Positions 46,201 through 53,454 of a DNA stretch of 64,000 bases are shown in pieces. The first letter of the stretch is position 1. Every line of letters begins with the position of its first letter. The notes beneath the pieces were generated by a model that ran no database searches, was not told the DNA's origin, and saw only the letters and a program-made list of their open reading frames with translations. The translations under genes were made by a program, and so were the position numbers. The stretch comes from Thermoplasmata archaeon (GTDB lineage Archaea > Thermoplasmatota > Thermoplasmata > RBG-16-68-12 > SOIM01), in the NCBI GenBank assembly GCA_023140195.1, contig JAGLME010000004.1, positions 196,578 through 260,577 on the forward strand, given 5' to 3'.

Positions 46201-46287
46201 TGCGGTGGGCAAAACCAAAAGAACCGCCAAAAAAGCCATCAGTATTACGCAACAGCTACATGCAACAGCCATAAGTTTCTGCTTCAA
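40234..46287 (-). CDS. Very large surface protein with C-terminal membrane anchor
   Basis: 2017 aa from a TTG seven bases after GGAGGGAG. Signal peptide (MAVACSCCVILMAFLAVLLV), then a MAM/jelly-roll-like domain (DDDLEPNPLGGWTNTSFWH). Three blocks repeat the phrase 'NVTLTSLRIDLSG.PP....VW...LF.D.ND...D', and a DOMON-like stretch follows (SLLLVKNDGMNLYFAYDAYG). At least seven copies of a domain read 'LTWTGE..YVTDGL.P.SG...T.F.FRV.Y.D.DND.P'. The C-terminus has a carboxypeptidase-regulatory domain (GSIRGSVTDGDGDPLPGA), one membrane helix (VWIWAVIILLVVLLVIALLLL) and a long acidic tail. Probably part of the cell envelope. It lies 187 bases upstream of the giant gene in the same direction. Confidence 0.85.
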   Translation of the reverse strand: MKQKLMAVACSCCVILMAFLAVLLVLPTANALTYFDDDLEPNPLGGWTNTSFWHLRNDTTTACGLPSSHSPNQSWWFGSESTCTYENETSRSFGNLTIPTIDLSTATAPITLTFWSWFETEIGAWDQMWINISDDNWVTWDTPLQIQDPLHQMSIWAEFEVNLSAYAGSSIEIMFSFDTGDEFSNDFEGWLIDDIMIHDTPIVPDVLTVEPWNRSPAQVEQGQWDVVMLQLNLTANPDNVTLTSLRIDLSGSPPDPNDIWSAELFLDADGNDKYDPIFDQWLATDNFPLVSPYSINFSFSSVLVSPGSTTKLFVIYHIAPGGMSTPGDWIGVLLQNVSYFGVLSPDTVSSANFPIDTYVPGVRTEIISPTIDTLTLEYWEVKAPSTAMQWETDILMANLTLIVDSNWVTIESLDLVLSGVPPLDTNVFWVKVFHDVNDNGLFDVAVDELLAKERYDPITLTMTIYLGSTGFTIFSTSPEQLLIVYDIAPDAVIADFVGVNIPDNTYVNLPMGSSDMVASSGFPVETYQPGVRTEIIAGSVPSIYSSWTTSPPLVDGVHSAGEWSDGTLVDLTEISANDLDSLLLVKNDGMNLYFAYDAYGDTTNNFDDMAAISFDTDNNDAATDEADDQFVIGPPGAQGHYRYTIAASGWTWDCDYDPGLPDHATLASGRGLGVSDFDPTVHRVYEWSIPLALLDVPLPFPIDYTLGFSGSSAMTPGILDRTAFYTSTWPLFFLMPPPLAYYGDLILATGPNTAPVLTWTGEPDFVTDGLHPETGLTDTLFEYRVNYIDVDGDLPTATYPRIIIKKGGADLINTSMLEVDPLDIDVTDGKWYNYSTTLSTSGNDYEYCFNASDGLSWAMGAATVCQDAPDVVGNAPPTLTNTNVDPGVGFADLTMFKFTVTYRDPDDEAPVAPPLLWINKSNVSVEGSPLMTIFDSWVGFPGSYIDGAVYSWIENITLPGIDYSYSFNGSDGQEDVYSSDRPGPIVNALTNDPPSLTNPTVTPGSGIVGSTLFTYNVTYSDLDNNTPSFVNVLINKSSVPITGSPFPMSFVGWVGGVGDYVTGAFYEFTTSLLATGVDYTFVFNASDGTDEVFSSEQPGPDVVAPPEDTLTILGFDKAPPTVNQGQKDVLMLNLTFIADKGSIAVTDIRVDRIGTSSSDADVSAVYLYDDVDDSGDLTPGDIVLDTQTFTGGIATFTGLSTIVDFGTPEGLLILYDISASAVPDHDVGVRIADNSYITLVAPDVVLAFPDLQSRASIINGPPNPPTNLGVQGYADGTAGSLHITDHIPILNWTFTDPNSADIQSAYNVTVWDLPGGTGNLLFWNNISSASTSTLYAGLPLLDGQMYYLRVKTADPIGLWSGWTEMTFRMNARPPVPIAPVNPPNGATIPTSPTQTVSWSSGGLDPDGDTVTFSWEVATDTTFLPGAIVASGSGTGSASTSFATSPLSTYYWRANASDPWEFGTGFGNTPPGYWSFTTTGAANNPPTLTWTDEPGYVTEGLEPESGYVDTAFVYRVNYTDIDNDGPEAGTPRIVILDGVAEVLNVTMIEVNSGDTDFTDGKFYVYSATLNVGTDFSYYFYAKDANGALASGEATAPPLDAPDVLNRLPTLAWTGEAGYVTDGVDPDSGDMDATFTFRVDYSDPDNNAPQAGYPKAVILDAGIEIVNATMTEVNAGDIDYADGKLYTYDAGPFDRDDYDYYFLAKDELGDDATGAPTTSSSFSVLNRAPTLTWTGETSYTTDGLHPESGDASTSFTFRVSYADDDNDAPQTGYPRIVVLKAGSEVLNETMNEVNTSDLDFIDGKLYTFSTALTTLGTDYEYYFYAMDELNGNATGPATAVQDAPDVLAVTGSIRGSVTDGDGDPLPGATVILYNSSGEEVESKTADSNGDFEFTDLYFDIYSVKAVKEGYDDETETGIQVTSDVPVVIPITLNKEASLEGIPVWIWAVIILLVVLLVIALLLLTRKKKIEEEVEEQEEEIEEIPEEEGEESPAEGIEEIEDTEETPTESDEELLSQTEE

Positions 46288-46362
46288 TTCTTCTCCCTCC
46301 GAGTATCGAAATGGATTTCACCGAGTTCCACCTCAGTTCGAGCTCAACGTATCCAGTCACAC

Positions 46363-46372
46363 CCTTAAATCT
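46363..46372 (-). promoter_or_regulatory. TATA-like box for the 2017-aa surface protein
   Basis: AGATTTAAGG on the minus strand, preceded by a run of A, stands about 80 bases before the TTG start and its GGAGGGAG site. That distance leaves a leader of about 50 bases, fitting a gene that uses a ribosome binding site. No other TATA-like box was found between the gene and the phospholipase gene on the other strand. Confidence 0.45.
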
Positions 46373-46489
46373 TTTTCTGAGTGAAACATAATTCCGCTGT
46401 TCCAACATCCGAATCCCGGCAAGTATGGTCCCAGACCAATCCTATCCAATATCGCTCGCATTTGTTGGCTGGAGAAACAAGAGGTTGCT

Positions 46490-46620
46490 TCAATGAAGTG
46501 TTCTCAATAGGACTTCAGTCACGCAGTCAATCAAATACTCATCTAGCCTTTCCATCCTCTTCACACTATCCTCAAACTCAACACACAAAATGGACAATCG
46601 GTCACCAACACTTCATCTTA
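46490..46620 (-). pseudogene. Relic of a CCG-domain (HdrD/GlcF-like) protein, C-terminal end
   Basis: The minus strand reads DEVLVTDCPFCVL, shifts frame, and continues EFEDSVKRMERLDEYL then IDCVTEV to a TGA. 'VtaCPfC..nfeda' followed by '...v.Di.E' is the end of the cysteine-rich CCG domain found in heterodisulfide reductase D and glycolate oxidase GlcF subunits. The frameshift and missing upstream part show it is dead. Two more scraps of the same domain lie 10-11 kb to the right. Confidence 0.6.
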
Positions 46621-46713
46621 CTGGGCAAGAGACCTGCAGTGTGAAATGGTCCAGGGAAATCCTTATAATGAGTGCAACGGATTCAAAACCCAGCCATTCG
46701 GGGGAACGGCAAC

Positions 46714-47940
46714 ATGGAGGAGGAGTTCGGAAAGCCCACGCTCTTCTCAGCGATATCGATCATCCTAGCCTGCACCCTCACGATCACACTCACACCACCA
46801 CCCACGACCGCCTACTCCAACGGCGGCTACTCCGCCGACCCCTCCAACCCCGACTACGGCACCCACGACTGGATCGCCCAACACGCCCTGGACTGGCTCC
46901 CGGACAACGAGAAGAGATACATCTCCGACAACCTCGACGACTACCTGTACGGCACAGAGCTCCCGGACAACGGCGCCGCACCGGACGGCATCGGCGACAG
47001 CTTCAACCACCACGTCTACTACTACTCGACCGGCGACCTGCAGGACGACATATCCGCTTTCAGAGCTCAAGAAGAGTACGAGAAGGTCATCGACCGCCTC
47101 ACGAGCGGTGAGGACGCCCTGGCGGCCAAGCAGGCGGGCATCATGAGCCACTACGTGGTCGACCTGGCCGTCTTCGGGCACGTCATGGGTTCGAGCACGG
47201 ATTGGGGTTCGGAGGCGCATCACAGCGATTACGAGAACTACGTGAGGGATCGGACGACCGGGTACGTTTCGAGCGAGTTCGATCCTTACCTTGAGTTCGA
47301 TGGTGATCTTGTTGAGCTGGAGGCCTATGAAGGGGCTTTGGATGTCGCTTTTGTTACGACGTTCGGGGATGGGGGTGATGTCAAGAGCTGCGTGTGGATG
47401 GATGGGAACTATGATTGGTCGGATGGTGTTTTCAGGGACAGTGCTGGGGCGAGTTTGAATCTGGCTGTGAACGTGTTGGCGGATGTTTTGCATGGGGTTG
47501 CGGTGGCTGGGATTCAGGAGGATGATCCGCCGGTGGTGACGGGGAGTGTTTCTGGTAGGGTATTGGATGAGGATGGAGGTCCGTTGGAGGGTGTGTGGGT
47601 TCGGTTGAAGGAGGTTGGGAGTGGGGATGTTGTGGATGCAGAGTTCACCGGTCAGGACGGGAGGTTTGGGTTTTCTGATGTTGCTCGCGGGAACTACAAG
47701 ATATTGGTGACGATGGGGGGATATGTGGGGCATGAGACGATCACGCAAACCGTATCGGAGGGAGAGCCAGCATTGGATGTTGGGGATATTGAGCTCGAGA
47801 GAGTTCCTCAGGTGGAGATTGGGAGTTCCCAGGATTGGAAGTGGGTGTGGGGTGGTCTTCTAATTGGGATGGTCGGGGTGCTAGTTGTGTTGCTGGTTGT
47901 GAAGAGAAGGAAAGGGTCGTCAGAGGAGAAGCTGAAGTAA
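46714..47940 (+). CDS. Secreted zinc-dependent phospholipase C-like protein with membrane anchor
   Basis: 408 aa. Signal peptide (TLFSAISIILACTLTITL), then a zinc-PLC domain with its metal ligands: GTHDWIAQHALDWLP, SFNHHVYYYSTG, MSHYVVDLAVFGHVMG, EAHHSDYENYV. A carboxypeptidase-regulatory-like domain follows (GSVSGRVLDEDGGPLEGVWV), then a transmembrane helix (WVWGGLLIGMVGVLVVLLVV) and a basic tail. It should cleave phospholipids or related esters outside the cell. The ATG follows GGGGG at nine bases. Base use changes sharply inside the gene: the first half prefers C-ending codons, the second half G- and T-ending ones. Only the first half is repeated at 29.6 kb. Confidence 0.85.
   Translation: MEEEFGKPTLFSAISIILACTLTITLTPPPTTAYSNGGYSADPSNPDYGTHDWIAQHALDWLPDNEKRYISDNLDDYLYGTELPDNGAAPDGIGDSFNHHVYYYSTGDLQDDISAFRAQEEYEKVIDRLTSGEDALAAKQAGIMSHYVVDLAVFGHVMGSSTDWGSEAHHSDYENYVRDRTTGYVSSEFDPYLEFDGDLVELEAYEGALDVAFVTTFGDGGDVKSCVWMDGNYDWSDGVFRDSAGASLNLAVNVLADVLHGVAVAGIQEDDPPVVTGSVSGRVLDEDGGPLEGVWVRLKEVGSGDVVDAEFTGQDGRFGFSDVARGNYKILVTMGGYVGHETITQTVSEGEPALDVGDIELERVPQVEIGSSQDWKWVWGGLLIGMVGVLVVLLVVKRRKGSSEEKLK
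46807..47112 (+). repeat. Direct repeat, copy 2 (phospholipase C segment)
   Basis: The partner of the repeat at 29.66 kb. The match starts in the codons for TAYSNGGYSADPSN and stops in the codons after VIDRL, where the truncated copy turns into other sequence. Confidence 0.8.
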
Positions 47941-48109
47941 GAATTGCGACATTCTCCGTTATGCTCAGCCTTGATTGAGAGGCATTCATTCAAGAGCAGA
48001 TTGGCTCAACAATTCAGTCTGGAAACTCAGCACTTCGAATCTGCCGTTCAATTGCCGAGTCTTGTATAGAATCTCCGAATCAATTCGTACATCCTATTTG
48101 GCCCTGCTT

Positions 48110-48550
48110 TCAACGCCGAGTGTAGAAGAAGTCCGGTTCTTTCTCTGCAGCTGGAGTGCCTTTTGGTTCGATAGGTGTTCGACCGCCCTGATATCGACCA
48201 TGCCACAAATGAAAAAGACACTCCAAACGAGCCGCGTCCACTTCGTTGTCACAGGCCAAGACCTGAAAGAAATGGCCTTCGAGAGGGCCACAATCATTGT
48301 TCGGGACCTCGTGGTAGTCGATATTGCCTAGCAAGCGTCCTTTGACTCCCCTAACACCCCCCGCGGCACGACCTATATGACAGTAATCCCTGGCCCTGTA
48401 GCTTGCTATATCACTGTCACCTACGGCCTTGAAAACGAGATATGCTCCGAATGGATGGGTCACACCATCCACCGACGCTCGAGTCAGCGGCTCAATGGCT
48501 GATATCTCGGTCACCTCCACTTTCTTGATGCTTTCAATACTATCGTTCAT
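48110..48550 (-). CDS. Putative GIY-YIG-like small protein
   Basis: 146 aa. HPFGAYLVFK could be the GIY strand, DYCHIGRAAGGVRGVKGRLLGN the YIG strand with arginine, and EVDAARLECLFHLWHG the helix with a glutamate. The order and spacing fit a GIY-YIG nuclease, but the match is loose. A TATA box (AATATAAT) about 25 bases before the ATG and no ribosome binding site indicate a leaderless transcript. It follows the PD-(D/E)XK nuclease gene in the same direction. Confidence 0.45.
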   Translation of the reverse strand: MNDSIESIKKVEVTEISAIEPLTRASVDGVTHPFGAYLVFKAVGDSDIASYRARDYCHIGRAAGGVRGVKGRLLGNIDYHEVPNNDCGPLEGHFFQVLACDNEVDAARLECLFHLWHGRYQGGRTPIEPKGTPAAEKEPDFFYTRR

Positions 48551-48570
48551 GCATTCTGGAACTACCTAGA

Positions 48571-48578
48571 ATTATATT
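48571..48578 (-). promoter_or_regulatory. TATA box for a leaderless start
   Basis: AATATAAT on the minus strand, centred about 25 bases before the ATG of the GIY-YIG-like gene, within the spacing expected for archaeal TBP/TFB promoters without a leader. Confidence 0.45.
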
Positions 48579-48665
48579 GACTTTGCTGTTGTGAATAGAA
48601 TACTCACAAAGAGAAGCCGTCACCTTAAACGCGTCTCTCATAGCTCTGATGGGATCGTTTTCCTT

Positions 48666-49664
48666 CTACATGATCTTCCTGAGATCGGAACTCGAAAACA
48701 CTGGCAGACGCCTATTCCACGAATATGGAAGGCATTCGATGCGAAGTGCATTCAAGGCTGCGCGGGTGTGTTTTGAAGATTTCGAATCAGCGAATGGAAG
48801 AACTGCCACTAGCTTTGGCCTTTTCTTCTCAAGTGCGGAGTGAAACAGCAACTGACCGATTGCTGAGTAGACGTCAGATATTGAATCGCCCGTCTTAATC
48901 TCAAACAGGGTCTTAGTTGCACCTCCTTTCCCAATCACGTATAAGTCCCGATATCTATCATTGGCAACATTGAGACCTGCTTTCTGAAGTTCCTCTCTGA
49001 GAGATTTCACAACCAGCCCATGACTGCACTCGGCCTTCACATTCCTGGATGTGGAGTATTCCTTCAGTCCGAAGAACTCAGGCGTATACTTGTGTTCTCT
49101 ATGATCTGCATATTTCTTACCACCCCTTGCGACTTCCTTAATGCGTTTGACCTCATGTATGAACCAGGACACGTCTTCTGGAAATGCTCTCTCTTCGAGG
49201 CACCCTACCAGGGCAACGTCGGTTCTACGACCGCCATCGTTCACTGTTAGCCATGTGCCAGAGAAGTTGTCAATGAAGACCCTCTTGCCTATTGATGTCC
49301 GTCCTCCTCCGATTCTGCCTCTGTGGAGCACGTACAACTGGTCTTTTTCATCCACAGCGAAGGCTCCAGATGTGAGACGATAGATCCCTGAATGAGGACT
49401 ATTAATCTCGCAGATTATTGAGTGGGAATGGGACGAACCCCAACGCGGTTCATCGGTTCCAAACGCACACCAGTATCTGTTGTCCTCGGTGTCAAAGGTC
49501 CACCACAACTCAAGCTTGCCGTACCATGATACGCTGACAGGGAAGCTGGCACCTTGATGGCCGACCTTGACCTTCTCTGTTCTCTCGCTCCGACCGCTGA
49601 ACGCCTTCTTGAATTTCTCCTGGGCCTTCTGGATATCAGCCTTCTTGCTGAGTATTGTCAACAT
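48666..49664 (-). CDS. PD-(D/E)XK nuclease-like protein
   Basis: 332 aa. The N-terminal 150 residues are beta-rich (FPVSVSWYGKLELWW, DNRYWCAFGTDEPRWG, HSIICEINSP), like a DNA- or protein-reading module. The C-terminal part shows RYRDLYVIGKGGATKTLFEIK with D and E-x-K of the PD-(D/E)XK site, then the helix DVYSAIGQLLFHSALE, which is typical of Mrr/restriction-type nucleases. The ATG stands three bases behind GGTGAT. Probably a modification-dependent or stand-alone restriction enzyme; specificity unknown. Confidence 0.65.
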   Translation of the reverse strand: MLTILSKKADIQKAQEKFKKAFSGRSERTEKVKVGHQGASFPVSVSWYGKLELWWTFDTEDNRYWCAFGTDEPRWGSSHSHSIICEINSPHSGIYRLTSGAFAVDEKDQLYVLHRGRIGGGRTSIGKRVFIDNFSGTWLTVNDGGRRTDVALVGCLEERAFPEDVSWFIHEVKRIKEVARGGKKYADHREHKYTPEFFGLKEYSTSRNVKAECSHGLVVKSLREELQKAGLNVANDRYRDLYVIGKGGATKTLFEIKTGDSISDVYSAIGQLLFHSALEKKRPKLVAVLPFADSKSSKHTRAALNALRIECLPYSWNRRLPVFSSSDLRKIM

Positions 49665-50273
49665 GGCATCACCTTCCTCCGTGTAAGAAAGGCGTCAGGT
49701 GGTAAGAATGATTTTTGCTCCAATTTTGAGGAAGATTATGTTGAATCACTGAATCGGCGATAACGAAATTAGGTATTCTCTCACTGTTCATACCTAGTCT
49801 CGGTCAGAATATCTAAAGGCCAAGAAGTCGCTTTTGGTTGAGACCATACCGCAGTTTGACTCTCTTGACCAGAACGAAAATCACTTGAATATCAGAATCC
49901 AGTCTCCCTCACGTTCCTCCCCCAACGCTTCCACAACCTCATCTCTCACTATAACGTCATCGAAAGCCTTGTCGTCGTTCATACTATGGACATGAGATTG
50001 ATAAGGACACAAAGAACGCACTTGAGTTCTTTAGAAAGAGGAGGGAAAGAAGATGGAAAAAGAAATAGACTCAGATGCGTGGGACGAAGTCGAAGAGAAG
50101 GAGATAGAAGGGACAGAGAAACGGACGTGAATCCTCAAGTAGCCAGAGTGATGGGAACAATGCAGGGGATGGTGTCCATCTCCATAATGGTTTTAGGCAA
50201 CAATTAATAGGGCTGTTGACATTATTGTTGTGGCTCGGCATTCTGGGGGTGCGGTCATGAAGCGAGGAGCGCG
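49665..50273 (+). other. 609-base intergenic region between divergent nuclease genes
   Basis: It must hold the promoters of the PD-(D/E)XK gene (minus) and of the R-M operon (plus). On the minus strand a 33-codon frame (49881-49982, MNDDKAFDDVIVRDEVVE then ALGEEREGDWILIFK) may be a relic of a larger gene. Just before the R-M operon a 6-codon frame (MKRGAR) ends in the TGA that overlaps the first ATG of the operon. I see no convincing TATA box, RNA gene or repeat in it. Confidence 0.4.
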
Positions 50274-50981
50274 ATGACGTTGGCTGACAAGAATCTCGGG
50301 AGGGGAAAACGACCATCATCCAAGGTACATCTTGGGAGCCTATCCGCTCGCCTGCTCGATTGGTATAGGGGCAACAAAAGGGACTTCCCTTGGAGGGAAA
50401 CCGATAATGCTTATTTCGTGCTAATCGCTGAGATCCTCTTGCAGCGCACAAAAGCCGACCAAGTCAGGCCCGTATACGACAGGTTCATCAAAGAATACCC
50501 CAGCCCTTCTTCATTGGCAAAAGCCTCTGAAGACGAAATAAGAAGAGTGATTGAGCCTTTGGGACTACGAAAACGCGGAAGATTGCTCAAGAGTCTCGCG
50601 GGAGAGCTGGTCGAGAGATATGGCGGCGATATCCCAGAAGATCCTTCCGCTCTGCGCGAGTTGACCGGCGTGGGCTACTACACTTCCAATGCGGTCATGT
50701 GCTTTGCACACGGTATGGACGTACCGATTGTCGATTGGAACATAGCGAGAGTTTTCGGCAGACTTACAGATTATACGCTCAAACGGGCTCCCCATACGGA
50801 CAAAGAACTTATGACGTTCATATCTCAATACATACCAAACGGTCGGGGCAGGGACTTCAATCTGGCTCTTCTGGATTTTTCGGCCTCAGTATGTGTCCCG
50901 AGGAATCCGAGATGCGGATCATGTCCCCTGCAAACGTTGTGCCTGAAGAGCATAGATCAATCACAGGATGGTGGAGGCTGA
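50274..50981 (+). CDS. HhH-GPD mismatch DNA glycosylase (Mig-like), R-M associated
   Basis: 235 aa of the Nth/MutY superfamily. LLQRTKADQV is the family's second-helix motif, LRELTGVGYYTSNAV the helix-hairpin-helix, VPIVDWNIARVFGR the catalytic aspartate, and CVPRNPRCGSCPLQTLC the four-cysteine 4Fe-4S loop (C-x6-C-x2-C-x5-C). The residue equal to the Nth lysine is tyrosine (GVGYYT), as in the G:T mismatch glycosylase Mig.MthI, while MutY has serine. Such an enzyme removes thymine arising from deaminated 5-methylcytosine, which fits the cytosine-5 methyltransferase two genes on. GAGGAG stands before the ATG. Confidence 0.85.
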   Translation: MTLADKNLGRGKRPSSKVHLGSLSARLLDWYRGNKRDFPWRETDNAYFVLIAEILLQRTKADQVRPVYDRFIKEYPSPSSLAKASEDEIRRVIEPLGLRKRGRLLKSLAGELVERYGGDIPEDPSALRELTGVGYYTSNAVMCFAHGMDVPIVDWNIARVFGRLTDYTLKRAPHTDKELMTFISQYIPNGRGRDFNLALLDFSASVCVPRNPRCGSCPLQTLCLKSIDQSQDGGG

Positions 50982-50985
50982 ACGG

Positions 50986-51597
50986 ATGGATATTTCACTT
51001 GTCAAACTCGGCTTTGTTAATTCTCGTGCGCAAGCAGTGAAGTACTTCGAAGGAGTGGTACAAGCCTTCGAGAGTAAGGATGTTGAAGATCCAGATTTCT
51101 TCCACAGGCTCCTCGATTTGTGTTCGGAACGGGCCCGAGATGACGGGAAATCCGATGGATCGCTCAGAAACCTGAGGGGGAATTGGTTCGAATTCGCAAT
51201 CGGATTGTTGCTGGTCAGGAGGGGGTTGATTCCATTCTACTACCAGGCTTCGCTAGTAAATATCCCTAATGTGATCTATGATTTCATAGTTTACACGAAA
51301 GAAGTCGGACCCATAAGCCTGAGTGCGAAGACCAGCCTCCGCGAGAGATACAAGCAAACGGATTTGGAGGCAATGGTCCTCAAGAATGTCTATAGAAGGG
51401 GTGAATGTCATCTACTCACCCTTGACGACAAGACGGCAGTCAATACATTAAAAGGAAAAATCGAAAGAAAAGACGTTCTTGGTTTGGATGGCGTACATCG
51501 AGGCGGAGAGATACATGAATTATTCGATGGACTTGGAGAATACGCATTGATGTCGTCCGGAGTGATTCGGAGCGGGCGTTTGGTGGGGATTCGATGA
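50986..51597 (+). CDS. Type II restriction endonuclease candidate
   Basis: About 203 aa from the ATG seven bases after GGTGGAGG. NLRGNWFEFAIGLLLVRRGL is the opening helix usual in restriction enzymes, VIYDFIVYT and PISLSAKTSLRERYKQTDLE carry a D...SxK arrangement that could be the PD-(D/E)XK site, and ALMSSGVIRSGRLVG ends the protein. It begins four bases after the glycosylase stop and its TGA overlaps the methyltransferase ATG (ATGA). That position makes it the most likely partner nuclease of the methyltransferase, though the last gene of the operon is a rival. Family not named. Confidence 0.6.
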   Translation: MDISLVKLGFVNSRAQAVKYFEGVVQAFESKDVEDPDFFHRLLDLCSERARDDGKSDGSLRNLRGNWFEFAIGLLLVRRGLIPFYYQASLVNIPNVIYDFIVYTKEVGPISLSAKTSLRERYKQTDLEAMVLKNVYRRGECHLLTLDDKTAVNTLKGKIERKDVLGLDGVHRGGEIHELFDGLGEYALMSSGVIRSGRLVGIR

Positions 51598-52619
51598 GGC
51601 CATACAGAGCGATAGACCTATTCGCGGGCATAGGCGGCATACGACTCGGATTTGAACAGGCTTTCGGAAGCGATATCGATTTCGTGTTCGCAAACGAAAT
51701 CAACAGATTTGCATGCGAGACGTATGCAGCAAACTTCGGAGAAGACCCATTTGGCGATATCAATGAAATCAAACCACAAGATGTCCCAGACCACGAGATT
51801 CTTCTTGCGGGTTGGCCCTGTCAGTCTTTCTCTTTAGCCGGGAAGAAGAGAGGTCTCCACGATGCCCGAGGGAACTTGTTCTACGCCATATCCAAGATTC
51901 TTGAAGAAAAACGACCAAGTGCATTCCTCCTCGAAAACGTCGCCCACCTTGAAAAGCACGATGGAGGAAGAACGTTCTCCACAATCTCAGATGTGTTGGA
52001 AGATGAGCTCGGCTACCATGTTCATCACAAGATCCTCGATGCGAAGTTCTATGGTGTACCTCAAAGCCGCCCGAGGATCTTCATTGCGGGCTTTTCTGAA
52101 GACGTTCAGTTCGAGTTCCCAGAACCTTCTTCGAATATCCCGAAGCTCAGCAATATCCTGGAAAAGAGCGCAGACAACCGCCATTACATTTCCCAGCGAT
52201 ACTTGAAGGGGCTCAAGAAACATAGGAAAAGGCATGAAGACAAGGGACACGGATTCGGTTACATAGTGCTTGATCCGAACGGTGCGGCAAATGCATTGGT
52301 TATTGGAGGAATGGGACATGAAAGGAATCTGGTGAAGGATGTGCTTCCACCAAACGCGTACGGCGGACCTGGGGACGAACTCGGTAAACCGAACGCGGAA
52401 GGGTTGAGAAGACTCACACCCAAAGAATGTGCAAGACTTCAGGGTTTTCCAGATTCTTTCAAGTTCCCTGTCAGCATGACCCAGACTTATAGGCAGTTGG
52501 CCGAATCGGTGTCGGTACCCTTAGTGGAGAGGATTGCTTTGGAAGTCAAAGAGAGCTTGGAGAATCACCATCTCACTATTCAAAACGGACCAGCTTGTCA
52601 GACTACGTTGGATGGGTGA
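51594..52619 (+). CDS. DNA cytosine-5 methyltransferase
   Basis: 341 aa with the standard motifs in order: I (AIDLFAGIGGIRLGFEQAFG), II (FVFANEINRFA), IV with the catalytic cysteine (LAGWPCQSFSLAGKKRGL), VI (AFLLENVAHL), VIII (GVPQSRPRIFIAGF), IX (RRLTPKECARLQGFPDSF) and X (RQLAESVSVPLVERIA). The target-recognition region lies between VIII and IX and is short, typical of single-specificity enzymes. It methylates the 5-position of a cytosine in a fixed site and should protect the host from the adjacent nuclease. The recognition site cannot be read from sequence. Confidence 0.92.
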   Translation: MRPYRAIDLFAGIGGIRLGFEQAFGSDIDFVFANEINRFACETYAANFGEDPFGDINEIKPQDVPDHEILLAGWPCQSFSLAGKKRGLHDARGNLFYAISKILEEKRPSAFLLENVAHLEKHDGGRTFSTISDVLEDELGYHVHHKILDAKFYGVPQSRPRIFIAGFSEDVQFEFPEPSSNIPKLSNILEKSADNRHYISQRYLKGLKKHRKRHEDKGHGFGYIVLDPNGAANALVIGGMGHERNLVKDVLPPNAYGGPGDELGKPNAEGLRRLTPKECARLQGFPDSFKFPVSMTQTYRQLAESVSVPLVERIALEVKESLENHHLTIQNGPACQTTLDG

Positions 52620-52622
52620 TTC

Positions 52623-53327
52623 GTGAATACCAAAACCTTATACACACGCCAAAGCCAAATCAGACAAGCCATACAACGGGTTCAGGCCTCATACTGGAAA
52701 GCACCTTGGATGTTTATGACCGAAAGTGATGTAGTTTGCTTCATTTACTCAGAATTGAGAAGAGGTCTAAGAAGACCGAGAAAAGCAGTCTCCAAAGCAG
52801 CGAGCGGCGAAGAAGTCCTAGATGAGAGCAAGCATCAAGTCTTGACGCTACCTTTGCACTCAGAACTTTCATTCAGAATGTGGGGTCGCTCTGGCTATGT
52901 GGACATTTGCATTTTTGATCCTTCTGATGTTGAGTTCTGGGTTCCAGTCACGAAATATGATAGAGAAGATGGCTGGGTCCCCGTCACAAATTGGAATTGG
53001 GAGCCTTGTGATTCCATAGGAATTGAAGTCAAGTTCAATAGATGGATTACAAAAAAAAGGCAAGTGTATGGGGATACAAACAGAGAGAGGAAGACTGGAG
53101 ATTGGCGTCGTTTTGAAAAGAGTCTGATAGAGGACCTCAGAAAACTGAGGAGTTATCAACGTGGCTGGCTCATATTCGTGGACCAACGCAATCTATTTGG
53201 ATCAAGAAGAGATTGGAAAGAGTTCGCTCAGAAACTCATCAAGCTTTCGGGTTATGGATCCGCGAAGAGAACGCTGAATGCTTACTATCTGTCGCCTAGA
53301 TTCAAGACGGCTTTGCCATTCAGATGA
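52623..53327 (+). CDS. PD-(D/E)XK nuclease-like protein in the R-M operon
   Basis: 234 aa from a GTG two bases after GGGTGAT and three bases after the methyltransferase stop. SGYVDICIFDP and, after an insertion, SIGIEVKFNRW form a D...E-x-K site. KSLIEDLRKLRSYQRGWLIFVDQ and WKEFAQKLIKL are the flanking helix and strand of such a fold. The insertion contains a repeated phrase (VPVTKYDREDGWVPVTNWNWE). It may be the restriction enzyme itself or an extra nuclease. Confidence 0.6.
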   Translation: MNTKTLYTRQSQIRQAIQRVQASYWKAPWMFMTESDVVCFIYSELRRGLRRPRKAVSKAASGEEVLDESKHQVLTLPLHSELSFRMWGRSGYVDICIFDPSDVEFWVPVTKYDREDGWVPVTNWNWEPCDSIGIEVKFNRWITKKRQVYGDTNRERKTGDWRRFEKSLIEDLRKLRSYQRGWLIFVDQRNLFGSRRDWKEFAQKLIKLSGYGSAKRTLNAYYLSPRFKTALPFR

Positions 53328-53454
53328 TATGAGTGAAATGCTGGGAGAAGGCCTCGAACTTAATCAACTCAATCTGGAAATGCGACGAGTGAACGGTTAT
53401 GCGAGATGTAGTGATTGGTATGAGTGAAACAGTTACGCTTCTGAAGCTGATGAA

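Noticed and set aside
46765-47748. 327-codon open frame on the minus strand across the phospholipase gene
   Set aside because: It is antisense to a gene with clear signal peptide and zinc-binding motifs. Its open length follows from the high GC and biased third positions of that gene, and its product is a valine-rich string without domains.
49986-50207. 73-codon plus-strand frame upstream of the R-M operon
   Set aside because: Very arginine-rich, no ribosome binding site, no recognisable pattern; looks like non-coding sequence.
53329-53427. 32-codon frame directly after the last R-M operon gene
   Set aside because: Starts two bases after the stop but has no ribosome binding site or motif; chance is a sufficient explanation.
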